From: Saccoglossus kowalevskii
Lineage: Eukaryota > Hemichordata > Enteropneusta > Harrimaniidae
Length of the DNA: 21,376 nucleotides
NCBI RefSeq assembly: GCF_000003605.2
Contig: NW_003126386.1
Coordinates: 387,962 to 409,337, forward strand
Direction: 5' to 3'
Shown: piece after piece, positions 1-11,047 of the stretch
How positions within the stretch are numbered: the first letter of the stretch is position 1
Layout of the letters: each line of letters starts with the position of its first letter
Made by a program: the position numbers and the translations under genes
Notes under the pieces: model-generated
Told to the model about the DNA's origin: nothing
What the model saw: only the letters and a program-made list of their open reading frames with translations
Databases searched by the model: none

Positions 1-815
1 CTGGTATTTTATTTATTATCCCCATTCACTACGTACATTAATACATAATGCAAAAGATAAGACAACTTTTACCAGTTAAAATAATATCATGCTATGATTC
101 TAGTGTGTTATCTATCATCAATCAGAAAAATACATGTGGTTCAGTAGTCATGTGATTATTTATCGTGATTAGTAGACACCGTGCAACATTATCCATATTA
201 GATGTATCTCTGAATGATTTATAACAGTGATATTGCAAAACTGAATAGGATAAGACCTATTAATAAATATTCATATGGTACATAAAACACCTAAATATGT
301 GTCTGACCTTTCAGCGCCACAAAGAAACACAATTTATTTTCAATACTGGTGAAAGTCACGCAGATGGGGAACTTTCATGTAAAGACATTGAAAGGTCACA
401 TTTGCATAATGTTCCAATCCTCCATGCATTGATGGATGCAGCGCTATTTACTGTTGAATTTAAATTGCTAAATTTTCGCTGTCTTAAGCTCAATATTCTA
501 TAACTGTCGGTTCTTCATAAAGACAAAATTTAACAGATACCATTTCCACACAATCCCATTTGTACATCGTTTGGTTTCCTATGAAATACCATTAAATATC
601 TTTGGCTGCATTCAAGTTTGTTATCGGTTTGCTCCAGGATTAATATGGAAATTAAAGAAAAAATACAGATAATCTATAGAACTAATTTCTTGCTCAAGAA
701 AATCAATATTAAGTGAATTTTTTTGTTGAACACCTCAAAAGTGTTCTGTTTTTGACATGACTACATCTGTGCTTGGAGTGTTGACATTTTATATCATATC
801 CATCAAATTCATTAG
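1..815 (+). other. Probable NOP9 intron, no recognisable exon
   Basis: This AT-rich tract ends in a good acceptor (ATTCATTAG) for the exon at 816, so it is best read as intron. A second acceptor-like CCTTTCAG ends at about 314 with an open frame to 503, but its translation shows no Pumilio-like pattern and no suitable donor closes it, so I do not call it an exon. Confidence 0.45.
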
Positions 816-2573
816 GGATGGTATGTCAAGTTGTCCTGTACTAAACATGGCAGTCGAACCATTGATGCTATATGGAATGGCGCTACTCTGAAAAACAAGT
901 ACACAATAGCTGAGGAGCTAGCCAAACGAGAGTCGCAGCTGAGTCAAGATATGTTTGGCCGATTCGTCTACAGGAACTGTGCTATTGGTTACTTCAAACA
1001 TCGACCAAAAGACTGGAAAGATATACAGAAAAGAGAAGAAAAGAAGAGAAAAATGTTTGCGGATCTTTTAGAGGATGAACCTGGTACTGTCTTTTTTAGC
1101 CCCATATTCATTCATGATCTCATTAATATTCATAAATGTAATTCAGAGCAAGTTATTATAAATACAGATATAATAATTAATGGATATCAAATCACTTTAC
1201 AAAATATATTATATAATTGTGCACATCACCAAAATTATGTTTATATTAATGTTTGCGTAAGTGCATACAAACATGTAGTTATTGCTCAAGTTCCGATACT
1301 AATTCTAACTAATTAGGACTGAGAACAATAGACAAGTTTTGACTTCCGCTTTCACCTTAGAAATTTGTGCGCTCTGTTGTAAAAATATTTCAGTTTCGTC
1401 TGTGTAGGGGAGTTGATTTTGCCACATAAGCATTCAATAGCTCAGCAGAAAGCCGAGAACCAGCGAAACTAGCAAACAAATTATGCGAAATCAAACCTCC
1501 ATTTTCGCACAGAAACCGACTGATGGTGCTGTAACTTAAAACTTGTCTATTGGCTTGGGCACCTTATGACCTATGATTTAATTGTTTATTTTAGGTATTT
1601 TTGGACATGAATAATTTTAGGAGAGGGGTTTGAAAATTTAAATATGCTTTGTTGTGTCTTGAAAGCTGCAGTACTAAAATACTAAAACCCAATATGAAGT
1701 CTAAATCATAAAAAAAGGTCAATGACATGAACTACATACACTGTAACACCAAATACTATTTTTAGACCAACTTAATTTAAAATAAAATTATTATAATAGT
1801 ATTTATTTCCATACTGCATACTTCGTATAGTCACAGAACTGAGTGAAAAATAGGAATTGCTGCAACAATAAAAACATTTTGGTACATGGTACAAACAAAT
1901 TATAGCAGAAAAAGATACAATTTTTTTTTTCTCACTTTACTTTTAGTGAATATTGATGTCAAGCCTGTTATCAAAGAAACAAAGAAATCTGTTTCAGTTT
2001 CTATGTATGAAACAGAAATGAAAGCTTTGGGTTTCGATGAAGATGGGTTGGATGAGGTAAATATGGGTCTCAGTAAATAGGATTTAGCTATCAACATCTT
2101 TCCAAAAATTACGTAAATATGAATAATATTAATTATCATAGACCACTGTGTTTGATGTTGAAGTCATATCAAAATTTCGAAAAGACTGATCAAAAACATA
2201 TACAGACGTTATAAACGGCATTTCTTACTTCTGTTCTTACTTCTTCTGTCACAGAATTGCTCTGTTTCTCAGGGACGTGACCAATTGTAGGAAGAGAAAA
2301 GATCAGAATCTTGTTTGCTGGTTGCTATGCAACTGAGAAAAGTTGTTCTATCATTAATGACATCTCCTATTTCTTTATTTATAGAAATTGCCTTCAGAGG
2401 ATGAAAATTCTATTGATGTTTTGTTCAGCCAATCAAAGAAGAGTTCTCGAAAACACGAAAAAACAGTTGAGCTTCAAAATGATATCGCTGGGAAAAAACG
2501 AAAACACGATATTCCTGTTGATACGTCACCAAAAAAAATAAAGAAAAAGAAGAGTAAAACAAGAACATCATAA
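816..2573 (+). CDS. NOP9: NOP9 nucleolar Pumilio-repeat protein, last three coding exons (5' part missing)
   Basis: Exons 816-1083, 1947-2056 and 2385-2573 join in frame (phases 1 and 0) to give the last 188 residues and a TAA stop. Acceptors are ATTCATTAG, TACTTTTAG and TTTATAG; donors are CTG|GTACTG and GAG|GTAAAT. The first exon opens GWYVKLSCTKHGSRTIDAIW and continues with FGRFVYRNCAIGYFKHR, which matches the final Pumilio-like repeat of NOP9 (known pattern: KHGSR.LDAIW, then FG..V.RN.A). After it come an acidic linker (ETEMKALGFDEDGLDE) and a very lysine-rich tail ending near KKIKKKKSK, a likely nucleolar localisation signal. NOP9 is known to bind pre-rRNA in the nucleolus and is needed for 18S rRNA maturation and 40S assembly. 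The two introns are 863 and 328 bp. Earlier exons should lie upstream of the window; I could not identify any in 1-815. Family call is firm; exact splice sites are predicted from sequence only. Confidence 0.85.
1326..1552. mobile_element. Short inverted-repeat element (MITE-like) inside a NOP9 intron
   Basis: CAATAGACAAGTTTT (1326-1340) and its exact reverse complement AAAACTTGTCTATTG (1538-1552) bound a 227-bp non-coding segment. The interior carries GCGAAA-type motifs, including CAGCGAAACTAGC at 1461-1473, which recurs in reverse orientation at 19887-19899. Size, perfect 15-bp arms and lack of coding sequence fit a non-autonomous DNA transposon. No clear target-site duplication is visible, so the true ends may lie slightly inside or outside. 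Confidence 0.6.
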
Positions 2574-2577
2574 CTAT

Positions 2578-2583
2578 AATAAA
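2578..2583 (+). promoter_or_regulatory. NOP9 polyadenylation signal
   Basis: A canonical AATAAA begins five bases after the NOP9 TAA stop. It would give an extremely short 3' UTR. A T-rich stretch (TTTTTGTTTCACTTTTTATG) follows at about 2600, as expected for the downstream element. Confidence 0.6.
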
Positions 2584-3057
2584 TATGTTTTAGCAAAAGA
2601 TTTTTGTTTCACTTTTTATGTTTAGTGAAGGTACAAGTGTTTTCCACCTCAAACCACGTCTTCATGTCATTTGACTCGAGAGACACTGCCATATGTCTAA
2701 TCTGATGAATCATTGACGCACCCAGTTATTAGTCCTCGTCTGATTAAGTCTGATACATGGACTTTTGGGTTTATCAACCATGTCCCAGGCATGCCTTTGT
2801 TATACCAGATGAAGCTCACCTTTTTCGACCTGCACACTTTACTCCAGCATCTGTTTACATTACATTACATTGAAACAAAATTTCATAGATATTCCATGGA
2901 CGGAGAATCTCCACTCACTGGCGGATTCAGAAAGGGGGGGTGTTTTCCTATTGACGTGTCCGTGTCTGCGTCCACGCACCTCAGGTGGGCTGGGTTTGTA
3001 ATTTTTTTTTTTTTTTGGCTGGCCTCCCTCTAAAACCGCATGTGCCACTATTGCCTG
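2584..3057. other. Intergenic, with a dispersed-repeat-like G-run segment
   Basis: No gene seen. At 2919-3046 the sequence runs from CTGGCGGATTCAGAAAGGGGGGG through a poly-T tract (about 3001-3017) to GGCTGGCCTCCCTC. This resembles the low-complexity G-run junk at the ends of many invertebrate interspersed repeats. The open frame at 2713-3033 crosses this poly-T tract and is not credible as a gene. Confidence 0.4.
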
Positions 3058-3320
3058 TCAGACACACAGTTGAGGGTACATCTGAACATGTCATAGCCTT
3101 TCAGACAGACAACGATGGTACATCTCAACATAGGTGACATAATTCCATGGTTTTAGCCTTTCAGACGGACAGTGATGGTACATCTCAACATAGGTGACAT
3201 AATTCCAAGGTTATAGCCTTTCAGACGGACAGTGATGGTACATCTCAACATAGGTGACATAATTCTATGGTTATAGCCTTTTCAGACAAACACTTATAGT
3301 ACATCTGAACATGTGTGATG
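3058..3320. repeat. 60-bp minisatellite, about four copies
   Basis: Three adjacent 60-base stretches starting at 3121, 3181 and 3241 are nearly identical, sharing CATCTCAACATAGGTGACAT and then AGCCTTTCAGACGGACAGTG. A shortened, diverged copy precedes them (3061-3120) and a partial one follows (3301-3320). Differences between units are single-base changes plus one inserted T near 3281. Confidence 0.93.
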
Positions 3321-4655
3321 TTCATCATACTTTAATATATTGTCAACAAGCCTATGTTTTGCCAATGCTGAGATTTTTTACTGTGTACTTATGAACACAC
3401 GTTTGCCTTGTTTTTTTGCTACGCTGAATGAACCTGGTGAACAATTCAAACTGCCATTGTGTACTTCTTGCTTCAAACAAAACTTTCTTTCCTATAACCG
3501 TATCGCAAATCCTCACTGTTTGGACAATCCAAGCATCTTCATGCCATGTCACACTATTCTAAATCAGAGACCGTAACTCCTAGTATGCTTGTTTTGGGCG
3601 AACAATTTTGAAACTGTTGTCAGACTGTTGGGAATGTACAACACATGCAATTTGTGTTTTTGATAAATCTCAGCAGAGGCTTTGTCTTAGATCAATGCGA
3701 AAAATAGAAATCTGATCTAAGTTTCCTCAAGAACTTGTTTTTTTTGGTTTTCTTGGAGATGCGACCGCTTGTGACATTTTTTTCTCCTGCTTCCTTGTAT
3801 TGGGAGGACAGACACAATCCACAACAGCCTCACAAGATTGACCAATCATATACAGGTCTGTAGCTGGTGTTACCTCAGAAGCAGCTTACAAGTATTCTAT
3901 GGAGAGAGCAAACCTAACAATGAAGTGATCAAACAAGATCTTGTATGTTTCATATGCATATTTATGCAATGTTTTCAGAATATTCCGTTTTCTTCATTAT
4001 ATTTTGTTAGAGAAACCCCTGAATGGAAGAAATCTGCAACCTTGCATGCAGATTGAGGCTAATGTGAACTGATGGCCCTTAATTTCAAATTGTTTATGTT
4101 CGTGTGGTTCAGTAGTCTGGAATCTAGCCATTCAGAGTGCACTTCCCAGGCACTCAATAATGGTCTGGTAAATCGCTAAGTAAATATGTAGACTGCACAG
4201 AATTCTGTGTTATCACTGATTGGTTGTCTCTTGTACCTTTCCACAGGAACTTGAATGCGCAGACTGACTCGTACGTAAGGGGCTCGCCCACGGATCTCGA
4301 GACTGATTCACTGATTTGTTATTTGTATTTGCATCTAATCCAGTGGTTTCAGTGGCCATATTAGTTTTTAAAAAAAAATGGTCTCATTTTTTAACTTTTG
4401 ATATTTAACAGTTTAACACATACATTTTGCTCATACCGCTTTTGATCACGTAACCTATTGTTCAACTCCTACTCTATTATTTCTGAGAATTCGTTGTATC
4501 CATTCTAATTGTAAACAGACCACATTTATATTCATAAGCAGAATGTGAACTGGTGTTACATTATCTACATTCAAATAGGAGCCTGTACCTTGGCTAATAT
4601 TATTGCTGGATTTAACACATGGAGTCAATGACAAAATAGACCGTTTTTTTTTTCT
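3321..4655. other. Intergenic, no gene seen
   Basis: AT-rich sequence without a credible coding pattern. The only structure found is a 9-bp perfect inverted repeat, CTTAGATCA (3686-3694) and TGATCTAAG (3713-3721), with an 18-base loop. Confidence 0.4.
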
Positions 4656-4659
4656 CAAC

Positions 4660-4745
4660 TATTGGAAAAATTTGCCAGGCATGGGGTTCAAACCCACAGC
4701 ATAAATCACAGCGAGTAGTGCTTTTAACGATTGAACTATTATTCT
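4660..4745 (-). repeat. tRNA-derived SINE relic
   Basis: Read on the minus strand, TAGTTCAATCGTTAAAAGC (4738-4720) resembles a tRNA box A / D-arm and GGGTTTGAACC (4695-4685) a box B / T-arm, at tRNA-like spacing. The expected acceptor-stem pairing and CCA end are absent, and a short unrelated tail with an A-run (TTGAGAAAAAAAAA, about 4644-4657) follows. This fits the 5' promoter part of an old tRNA-derived SINE better than a functional tRNA. Confidence 0.55.
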
Positions 4746-4774
4746 GATGCACTTTCTCGCGGAATAGACGCCTT

Positions 4775-7700
4775 TGAAAGGTGAAACGAGATGTTTCTTC
4801 TGGTCGATGAAATAACATTTTGAATTATGCACTTTGTTCGTTGATTGCCTGGTTGGGATTAATAAATATCCCTAAAATAAAGGAAATGGGTTTTCTTTGT
4901 CTACAGTAATAATTTGAATGCTTGAATTACTTTTTTTGAATGAGAAATTCAATCAACAATTAATTTTCAATTTCAATTATTGATAACAGATGTTGATATT
5001 GATTACGTTATTTCGACCAATACCCATTTAAATATGTACGTTTTATTTTTCAAATTGCAAGAAGTAAAGATGCCATAACATTTCTTCTAAACAATATATA
5101 TCTGACTTTTCAAACGTTCATTACCAATAATTTAGAAAATAAATAAAATTTATTGTGATTAGGCGCAAAATATTTATCGGCGTAACTACGCGGGGAAATG
5201 GTTCAGTCGACACCATTGTGATGCCACAGTCAATCAAAATTGGCTAATACGTTGTTGATTGTTGAGAATAATAAATAGGTGATACATTTTACGTAAATTG
5301 GATCATCGATAATTGTTTACGATATAGAATAACACATTTTATGCAGGATTTCAAGACAATCGGTCTATGCAAATCTCTGAATAGGTGTCATTTAATACAG
5401 AAATAAGGACTAGATGGCAAGGAAACTCGCTAAAATTATGTTAAGATGTACTCTTCATCTGAAAGGTCGTAACTATAGTTACGTATTTCAAACTATATTG
5501 AGGCAGCTTTATATTAGATGAACTAGTAAGGCCATCTTATGATGGTCCGTCAATTTTTTGAATTATCAACATTTTTGTTCAGTGAATCATTCCTTTTTTT
5601 TAAGTTATGTATTTCGAAATTCATTATTGTTAACTTGTTTTTATTAAATTCTTATTGTGTCTCAAGAACCACCGTTTTGTTGAGAATACAATCACTTGAT
5701 TTTTTTAATTTTGCGTCGGGGGTTAACGTTTTCTTGGATCGATCATATCATATCATGGATTTCAAATGTGTTTTAACAACGTTAGATAAGTCCAAAACCG
5801 ACTGAAAATTTCACTTGAATCTCAACCCGTTTCCTCAGTTACAGCGTTCGTTTGTGTTCCGCGTAAGTTTCAATTATCGAAAAATTTATATGACGCCCGA
5901 AAAGCACGTGGTATGCATATGTCCTTCCAAACCACATAATTTAAAACGAGGTGTTAAAATCTTCACACAACTCCTTCATTCAATCCAACAAAATAATTGT
6001 CATCTTCACCTTTTCTTTGAAATGTCAGAATCGTCCTTGTACGACGTGTAGCAACAATTAAACATGCAATAAGAGAGATACTTGTTTCTGAGTGTGTCGT
6101 AGTTTCCATTCTATTTTACAAAGATGTTAAAATACAGTGGCATTGAATTGAATGTGTAGGGAGTGAATGTGGATATATTAACTTCAATGGCAAGTGACTA
6201 TCATCTTAATGTACGTGTATAAGAAATGTATGGGTAAGGTGGCAATATACAAGCGCTTTCGTTTTTTAAAGTAAGCTCATTGCTAATATTTAAACTTGCT
6301 CCATGTATGTGTGTACATTTCAGGTGACTGGGTGCACTGAATCGGAAACTACTAGTTCAGCCATCTTCCGAATTTTACATTCAATCAATTCTTAAAATAC
6401 AATTAAAAGTTAAAATTAATTCGTTATTAAATAATAAGTTCATTAATGCTTTTCCGTCGAATGTCATATTTGGCGTGACAAGGATCTATTTGCCTCCGTT
6501 TTGACGCGTGATTATTACATATATGGCGAGTACCGCATGGTGAGAAAAATGTGCTCAATCTTCGGAATCTTGGAAACACCTGACATCACTAATTGGACGT
6601 ACGCTCTGAAATACACACCCTCTGTGTAATAAGTGTGTAAGTCGTTTATTGCACTGTGTTGCGTTCTTGTAATTTATAAATTTCCTTGATAATCTACATT
6701 TTCGGGGTTGGTTTTATGTTGTTTCTCGGATATACTTATCCAAATGGGAAGTTTGTCGTTACAAATATTGTATATTAATTCTGGCCATCTGTTGCACAAT
6801 TTGCATGTTAAGGTGGCGGCGTGTACTGTTTGATGAGTGTATTCGATAATTAAACTGTATGTTGTCAGTTATTTTTACACGTGAAGTAAAATTCACCTTG
6901 TCATATGCTCTGTTATTGCAAGCAAATTTTCGGTAAGTAAATATATATAAGAATTTGAGTGCAAGTGTGTCTAGATACAATTAATTGGTTGCTATAATGA
7001 AGTAAAAATTAATGTAAATTTTGGGGTGTTCTTTGAAAGAGTGTGCGTTTGGTATTGTGTTAGCAAAGCGTATTTTACGCGGTAAATTTACCTGTTATTA
7101 TGTTACGTATTATTGTGTTAAATTTCTCTTATATGTGATACCACATTAAAAATAAATATAATGAGACTTAAAACGCCGTGGATAATTGTCCGATTAAATC
7201 ATTAAGTTTAAGATTCGTTATCCGTCATTCACAGTGTATTGAAGAAATAAATCGGTCTTGCAAAACGTGCCTAATATGTGTATGCGTAATATAAATGTTT
7301 TGTAAGATCATTGTTTTATTTATATATGTATAATTGCAATTATAAATACTCGTACTTTTATCTTCAACATCTTATATCTTCATCAACATATCTTTTATCT
7401 ATCTTGTTTTCCGTCAAAAACATAACAATTTATAATTTACCAGTGTAAATGATGTCTTTGTGGACTATACTTATCAAGAGTGTATAATCGTTGCCATGAT
7501 ACAGAACAATTGACAATTTAAAAGTGTTATTTCCGGACCGATGATGAGAAATTGGTGTTAATTGAGAGATTGACGTATCACTGTCCCAGTACAAATTAGT
7601 AAATTTTCTAGCACATGTACGTGTCCCAATATGGCGGTGTTCATATTTTCACTATAATGGAACCATCAAATCATTTCGCTATACAAGGTGACTAAAAAAA

Positions 7701-8880
7701 CGAAGACGCAAACACTACGATAGAACAGATAGTAGACGTTATTTATCACATTTTACCGAAGTGATCCCAACGATGACGTGATATCGAGAAATTGTAAAAT
7801 ATTAAATTCCCATAACTAAATTGCATTAATTGTACTTTATATCTCCTAATTAGTGCACACGTGACACGTCTTAGTCTTAGTGATGCTTATCATAATCCGA
7901 CTTAATCGTTATTATCGAATCTTCAATTTCCCCGGAGGTGATGTCCCATGGTTCTCCCTATGATAACCGTACGGGAGTGGATCCACCCACACACCAATTA
8001 ACATTATACTATTAGTATGAATCGTTTCCCGTCGCATGTATACTACCACCATTATAATAACTATTCGCCCATTACAGAGAGACAGGAGTTGCAGATAGAG
8101 CAGCAGCTGTTGCCGTCATTTCACTATGTGAGGAACAGCATATGAAATACATTTTTAAGTTGTTCTGTCTTCTACATTGTGCTGCAAGCCTTTCTCGAAG
8201 ACATGTGAAGTCTTTCTCCTTTTTTTATTTTGGTCTTGACAATCTACAACCTCGTAGTGACAGTTTCTGTTGGTTATAATCTATGGTTGCAATTCGGTGA
8301 CGTCATAATATACTGACATATATCATAGAATAATCTACGGAAATGCTCGGTAATTGTCGGTGATTGGTAAAAGGCTCTGATCCGTCTATCTCGCGATTAT
8401 CGTTGTATTCGGTATATGGTACGTCTTACTACTTACGTTAAGGGTTTTCATAATAATATAGGTTGCAATACTGTTTTAATGGCTATAGTGTTTAAAAAGG
8501 ACGAATGGATACGGAATATCCCCGTCTCCTTTCGAATAGTATTGCTACATTTACCGGTAACAGCAAGATTTATCAAAACAGATTTAGACTACAGAACTCG
8601 AAGACGTAACACCAAGTACCATTATCTGTGTATAATTACCTATATTTCTACTGTCAATCGCCGTACATTTTCTGAGAAGAAATACAAATTATTTGATAAA
8701 TAATATATGTAAAAAATATAAATAGCAACTTCTATATACGACAATAAAGCAAATTGTAATATTTCATGTCTTCAACAAGTATCTTGTAATACATGATAAA
8801 TTTTTATTTTAAAGGGCGGCAGTCGTCGTGTCGCGTCGTGTTCGATATGGGACTCATCGTGACGTATACAACGCGTGTAA
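4775..8880. other. Long gene-free interval
   Basis: About 4 kb of AT-rich sequence with scattered short open frames. None shows domain motifs, coding-like composition or paired splice sites. A palindromic CRE-type octamer TGACGTCA occurs at 8298-8305 with no promoter context around it. Confidence 0.4.
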
Positions 8881-8956
8881 AATACATTGTTTATTTACAT
8901 GAAATTCGAACACGTGCTGCGCGATGACCACCGCGCTTTAACCTTTCGAGCGCCAA
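8881..8956 (-). repeat. tRNA-derived SINE relic, copy 1
   Basis: On the minus strand TTGGCGCTCGAAAGGTTAAAGC (8956-8935) matches a box A / D-arm and GTGTTCGAATTTC (8913-8901) a box B. The 56-base span is right for a tRNA promoter. D-stem GCGC/GCGC and a 4-bp ACAT/ATGT acceptor remnant are visible, but anticodon and T stems do not pair, so it is not a functional tRNA. The same block recurs, more decayed, at 19590-19650, which supports a dispersed SINE. Confidence 0.6.
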
Positions 8957-9940
8957 TGTCAACTTTTAATAAAATTAATAAATGGGAAATTTTATCCACA
9001 ATTAACAAAGTTACCACATGATAGATACAATGGATCTCGGTTTTCTCCATCCACCGTATCATGAACATTATTATTTCATGAGTAATCGGGATCGTTCGTC
9101 CTTAGTGCCTCACAGCAACCCCAGGCCGACCCGAGCCGCCCTTTCGAACCAATCGAACTTTGTCAGGATAAATTGTCAGAATAAGTTGACAATAACTTTT
9201 GTTATGCTTCATGTACATTATTGACTATATTTATTAAAAAAATAGCACTTGCAACAACTCCAATCACACATACACTCACATATACTATGCCCAAACGCTC
9301 GATTTATGTTGTGTTAATTTATTCAGTATAATAAAACATATAAATACCTCGATACCGGTCAATATTCAGTGTTAATGACCTCCACTTCAGTAATTATTTG
9401 TTCAATGTTTATTAAAGACAAATACATAATCAATTGTTGTTTACGTGCCTGATCATCTAAGGTACTAGTACAGTTTTCTCCAACTTGACGGCCTTGCTGT
9501 CCCAAATCTTTGAGTGTCAATCAAGTGTATGGTTGTTTACTTGCATACTGGAATTCATCTCTTGTTCAAACCCAATGCAATCATGGATACGTCTGGCACA
9601 CCGGTATCACCAGGTGGTCACATTCTGGTCGTAACCTCAAGCCATGCCATTCAATATATCACATTACAATATCCATGATCCCTATGGTATACATTACATT
9701 AAATAAAGAAATTTTAAAATTAATCTCAAAATTTATACATTTATAGTTGTGTCATCCTATTTGTGCCATATATTGAGCAGACATATTGTGACATACATAA
9801 ACTTTATTTCATTATATACAGTTGATTACTCTTGAGGTTGAATGTAATGCCGGGTTTTCCTGCATTGCACGTGTTTACTTTATTAAACGTTCATTAAAAT
9901 ATATTTTTCTAATAATAACAAGATGTCTATTGTTTTAAAG
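8957..9940. other. Intergenic region upstream of the secreted-peptide gene
   Basis: No coding region seen. The stretch just before the peptide ATG ends in GTTTTAAAG (to about 9940), which could be a splice acceptor of a 5' UTR intron or simply promoter sequence. I could not identify a convincing TATA box or initiator. Confidence 0.35.
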
Positions 9941-9946
9941 GACAAT

Positions 9947-10355
9947 ATGGAGGCCTATATGGTATGTATTATAGTATGTGTAGCATTGGTGATTCCCATC
10001 AATGCATCCCCAATGATGAAGAGAGACGAGGGAGGAGACGATGAAGTTGGGGAAGAAGGCAAGTAAATTACATCGCATTAAAACACCAGATGAATGTTTC
10101 GAAAGGACGACGAAATGCATAGTATCTTGTACAAATTGTCGTTCGAGATATTTCTTTTTTCTCCCTACAGTTAGAACGTGCAGTGAGTTGGGGGAGGAAG
10201 ACGCTACAGGATGCGTTTGCGCAGAATTGGAAACAGGAATGCAGTTCGTATGTACAGAGGAAGCCACTGGTAGCCCAGATATGTCGATGGGTCTAGATAT
10301 TAAGAAACGTGACGCAAAGAAATTGGAAGAAGGCTGTTGTGGCCCCCTACTGTAG
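9947..10355 (+). CDS. Small secreted cysteine-containing peptide precursor, family not recognised
   Basis: Two exons, 9947-10058 and 10171-10355, encode 98 residues. Residues 1-20 (MEAYMVCIIVCVALVIPINA) look like a signal peptide ending in an AxA-like site. A Lys-Arg pair lies at 25-26, then an acidic stretch. Cysteines follow at 41, 52, 54 and 65, a Lys-Lys-Arg site at 82-84, and a CC pair at 93-94 near the end. That layout is typical of a secreted peptide-hormone or defence-peptide precursor, but I recognise no family and assign no function. The 112-bp intron starts with GC in an ideal AG|GCAAGT context and ends CTCCCTACAG. The overlapping GT donor two bases further in from the exon end would run straight into a stop codon after splicing, so the GC donor is needed. 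The joint falls in phase 1. A strong donor (AAG|GTAAAG) lies 12 bases after the stop, so a further, at least untranslated, exon is likely. Confidence 0.6.
10059..10170 (+). other. GC-AG intron of the secreted-peptide gene
   Basis: The intron starts GCAAGTAAAT after exon-terminal AAG and ends in a pyrimidine-rich TTTCTTTTTTCTCCCTACAG. GC donors are a known minor class that usually compensate with an otherwise perfect match to U1, as seen here. Only this donor gives an open frame into the cysteine-rich second exon. Confidence 0.6.
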
Positions 10356-10527
10356 TTGTACCCTAAGGTAAAGAAAACAACAAAACCTACATGTTGCCGT
10401 ACACTGTGGGAGAGTATATTTTACTCCTAGTAATTAATAAGCTTGTTACAAAAAACACGGGCATGTTTACATTGTGTACTACTATAACCATGGTTACATA
10501 TCAGCCTAGAGAATTGCCCCCTTGGCC

Positions 10528-10631
<104 letters not shown>

Positions 10632-10745
10632 AAAGAGAGCGAGAGAGAGAGCGTTTTTTCTTTACTTTTGGTTCTAATCATCAAATAACGTACCCAAAGT
10701 ATTCATATACGTACATGTCCCGGGGGGGGGCAAACGTAACTGGAA

Positions 10746-10791
10746 AGGTCATATTGACCACTATATGTATATATGGTTGCATGTGACGTCA
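10746..10791. promoter_or_regulatory. Candidate nuclear-receptor and CRE-type palindromes
   Basis: AGGTCATATTGACCA (10746-10760) contains a perfect GGTCAnnnTGACC inverted half-site pair, the core of an oestrogen-receptor-type element. The palindromic cAMP-response octamer TGACGTCA follows at 10784-10791. Both lie in the presumed intron downstream of the secreted-peptide coding exons. Binding and function are untested, and single sites can occur by chance. Confidence 0.3.
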
Positions 10792-11047
10792 CTGTATGTC
10801 CGCGTTCACAGCGCGCTACCCTCGAGTCGTCTTTTTGGGACGGTTAGTTTAGTTAGGCGTTTGGCTGTATCGTCAGTGTGCATATTAAATTCAGTCACTA
10901 AAATCTTATCTCATCGCAACATTTTTCATAACGTATATTTTGTAATCGGGAGATTTAAAGGCCAGTTATGATGTTAAGATCAACGAAATTATGGGTGGTG
11001 TTTAAATAGGAATACATTTTATCTGTGTGTTTTTTTTTTACCTACAG

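Noticed and set aside
297-503. Open frame after an acceptor-like CCTTTCAG in the presumed NOP9 intron
   Set aside because: Translation shows no Pumilio-repeat pattern, no donor closes it in phase, and it ends in a stop. Treated as intron.
1084-1316. Continuation of the NOP9 frame past the donor at 1084
   Set aside because: Composition turns AT-rich and non-conserved at the GT, while the exon at 1947 continues the family pattern in phase. Read-through is intron.
2713-3033. 106-residue open frame on + strand
   Set aside because: Crosses a G-run and a poly-T tract in repeat-like DNA and has no domain or splice support.
8416-8703. 95-residue open frame on + strand
   Set aside because: No recognisable motifs, signal peptide or homologous pattern; length is not unusual for open frames in this much sequence.
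8881-8956. Functional tRNA gene
   Set aside because: Box A and box B are present, but anticodon and T stems do not pair and a diverged second copy exists. Better explained as a SINE.
10171-10355. Insulin-family hormone
   Set aside because: The CC pair and an upstream Cys spacing invite the comparison, but the B-chain-like hydrophobic residues are missing, the cysteine count and order differ, and the segment is very acidic.
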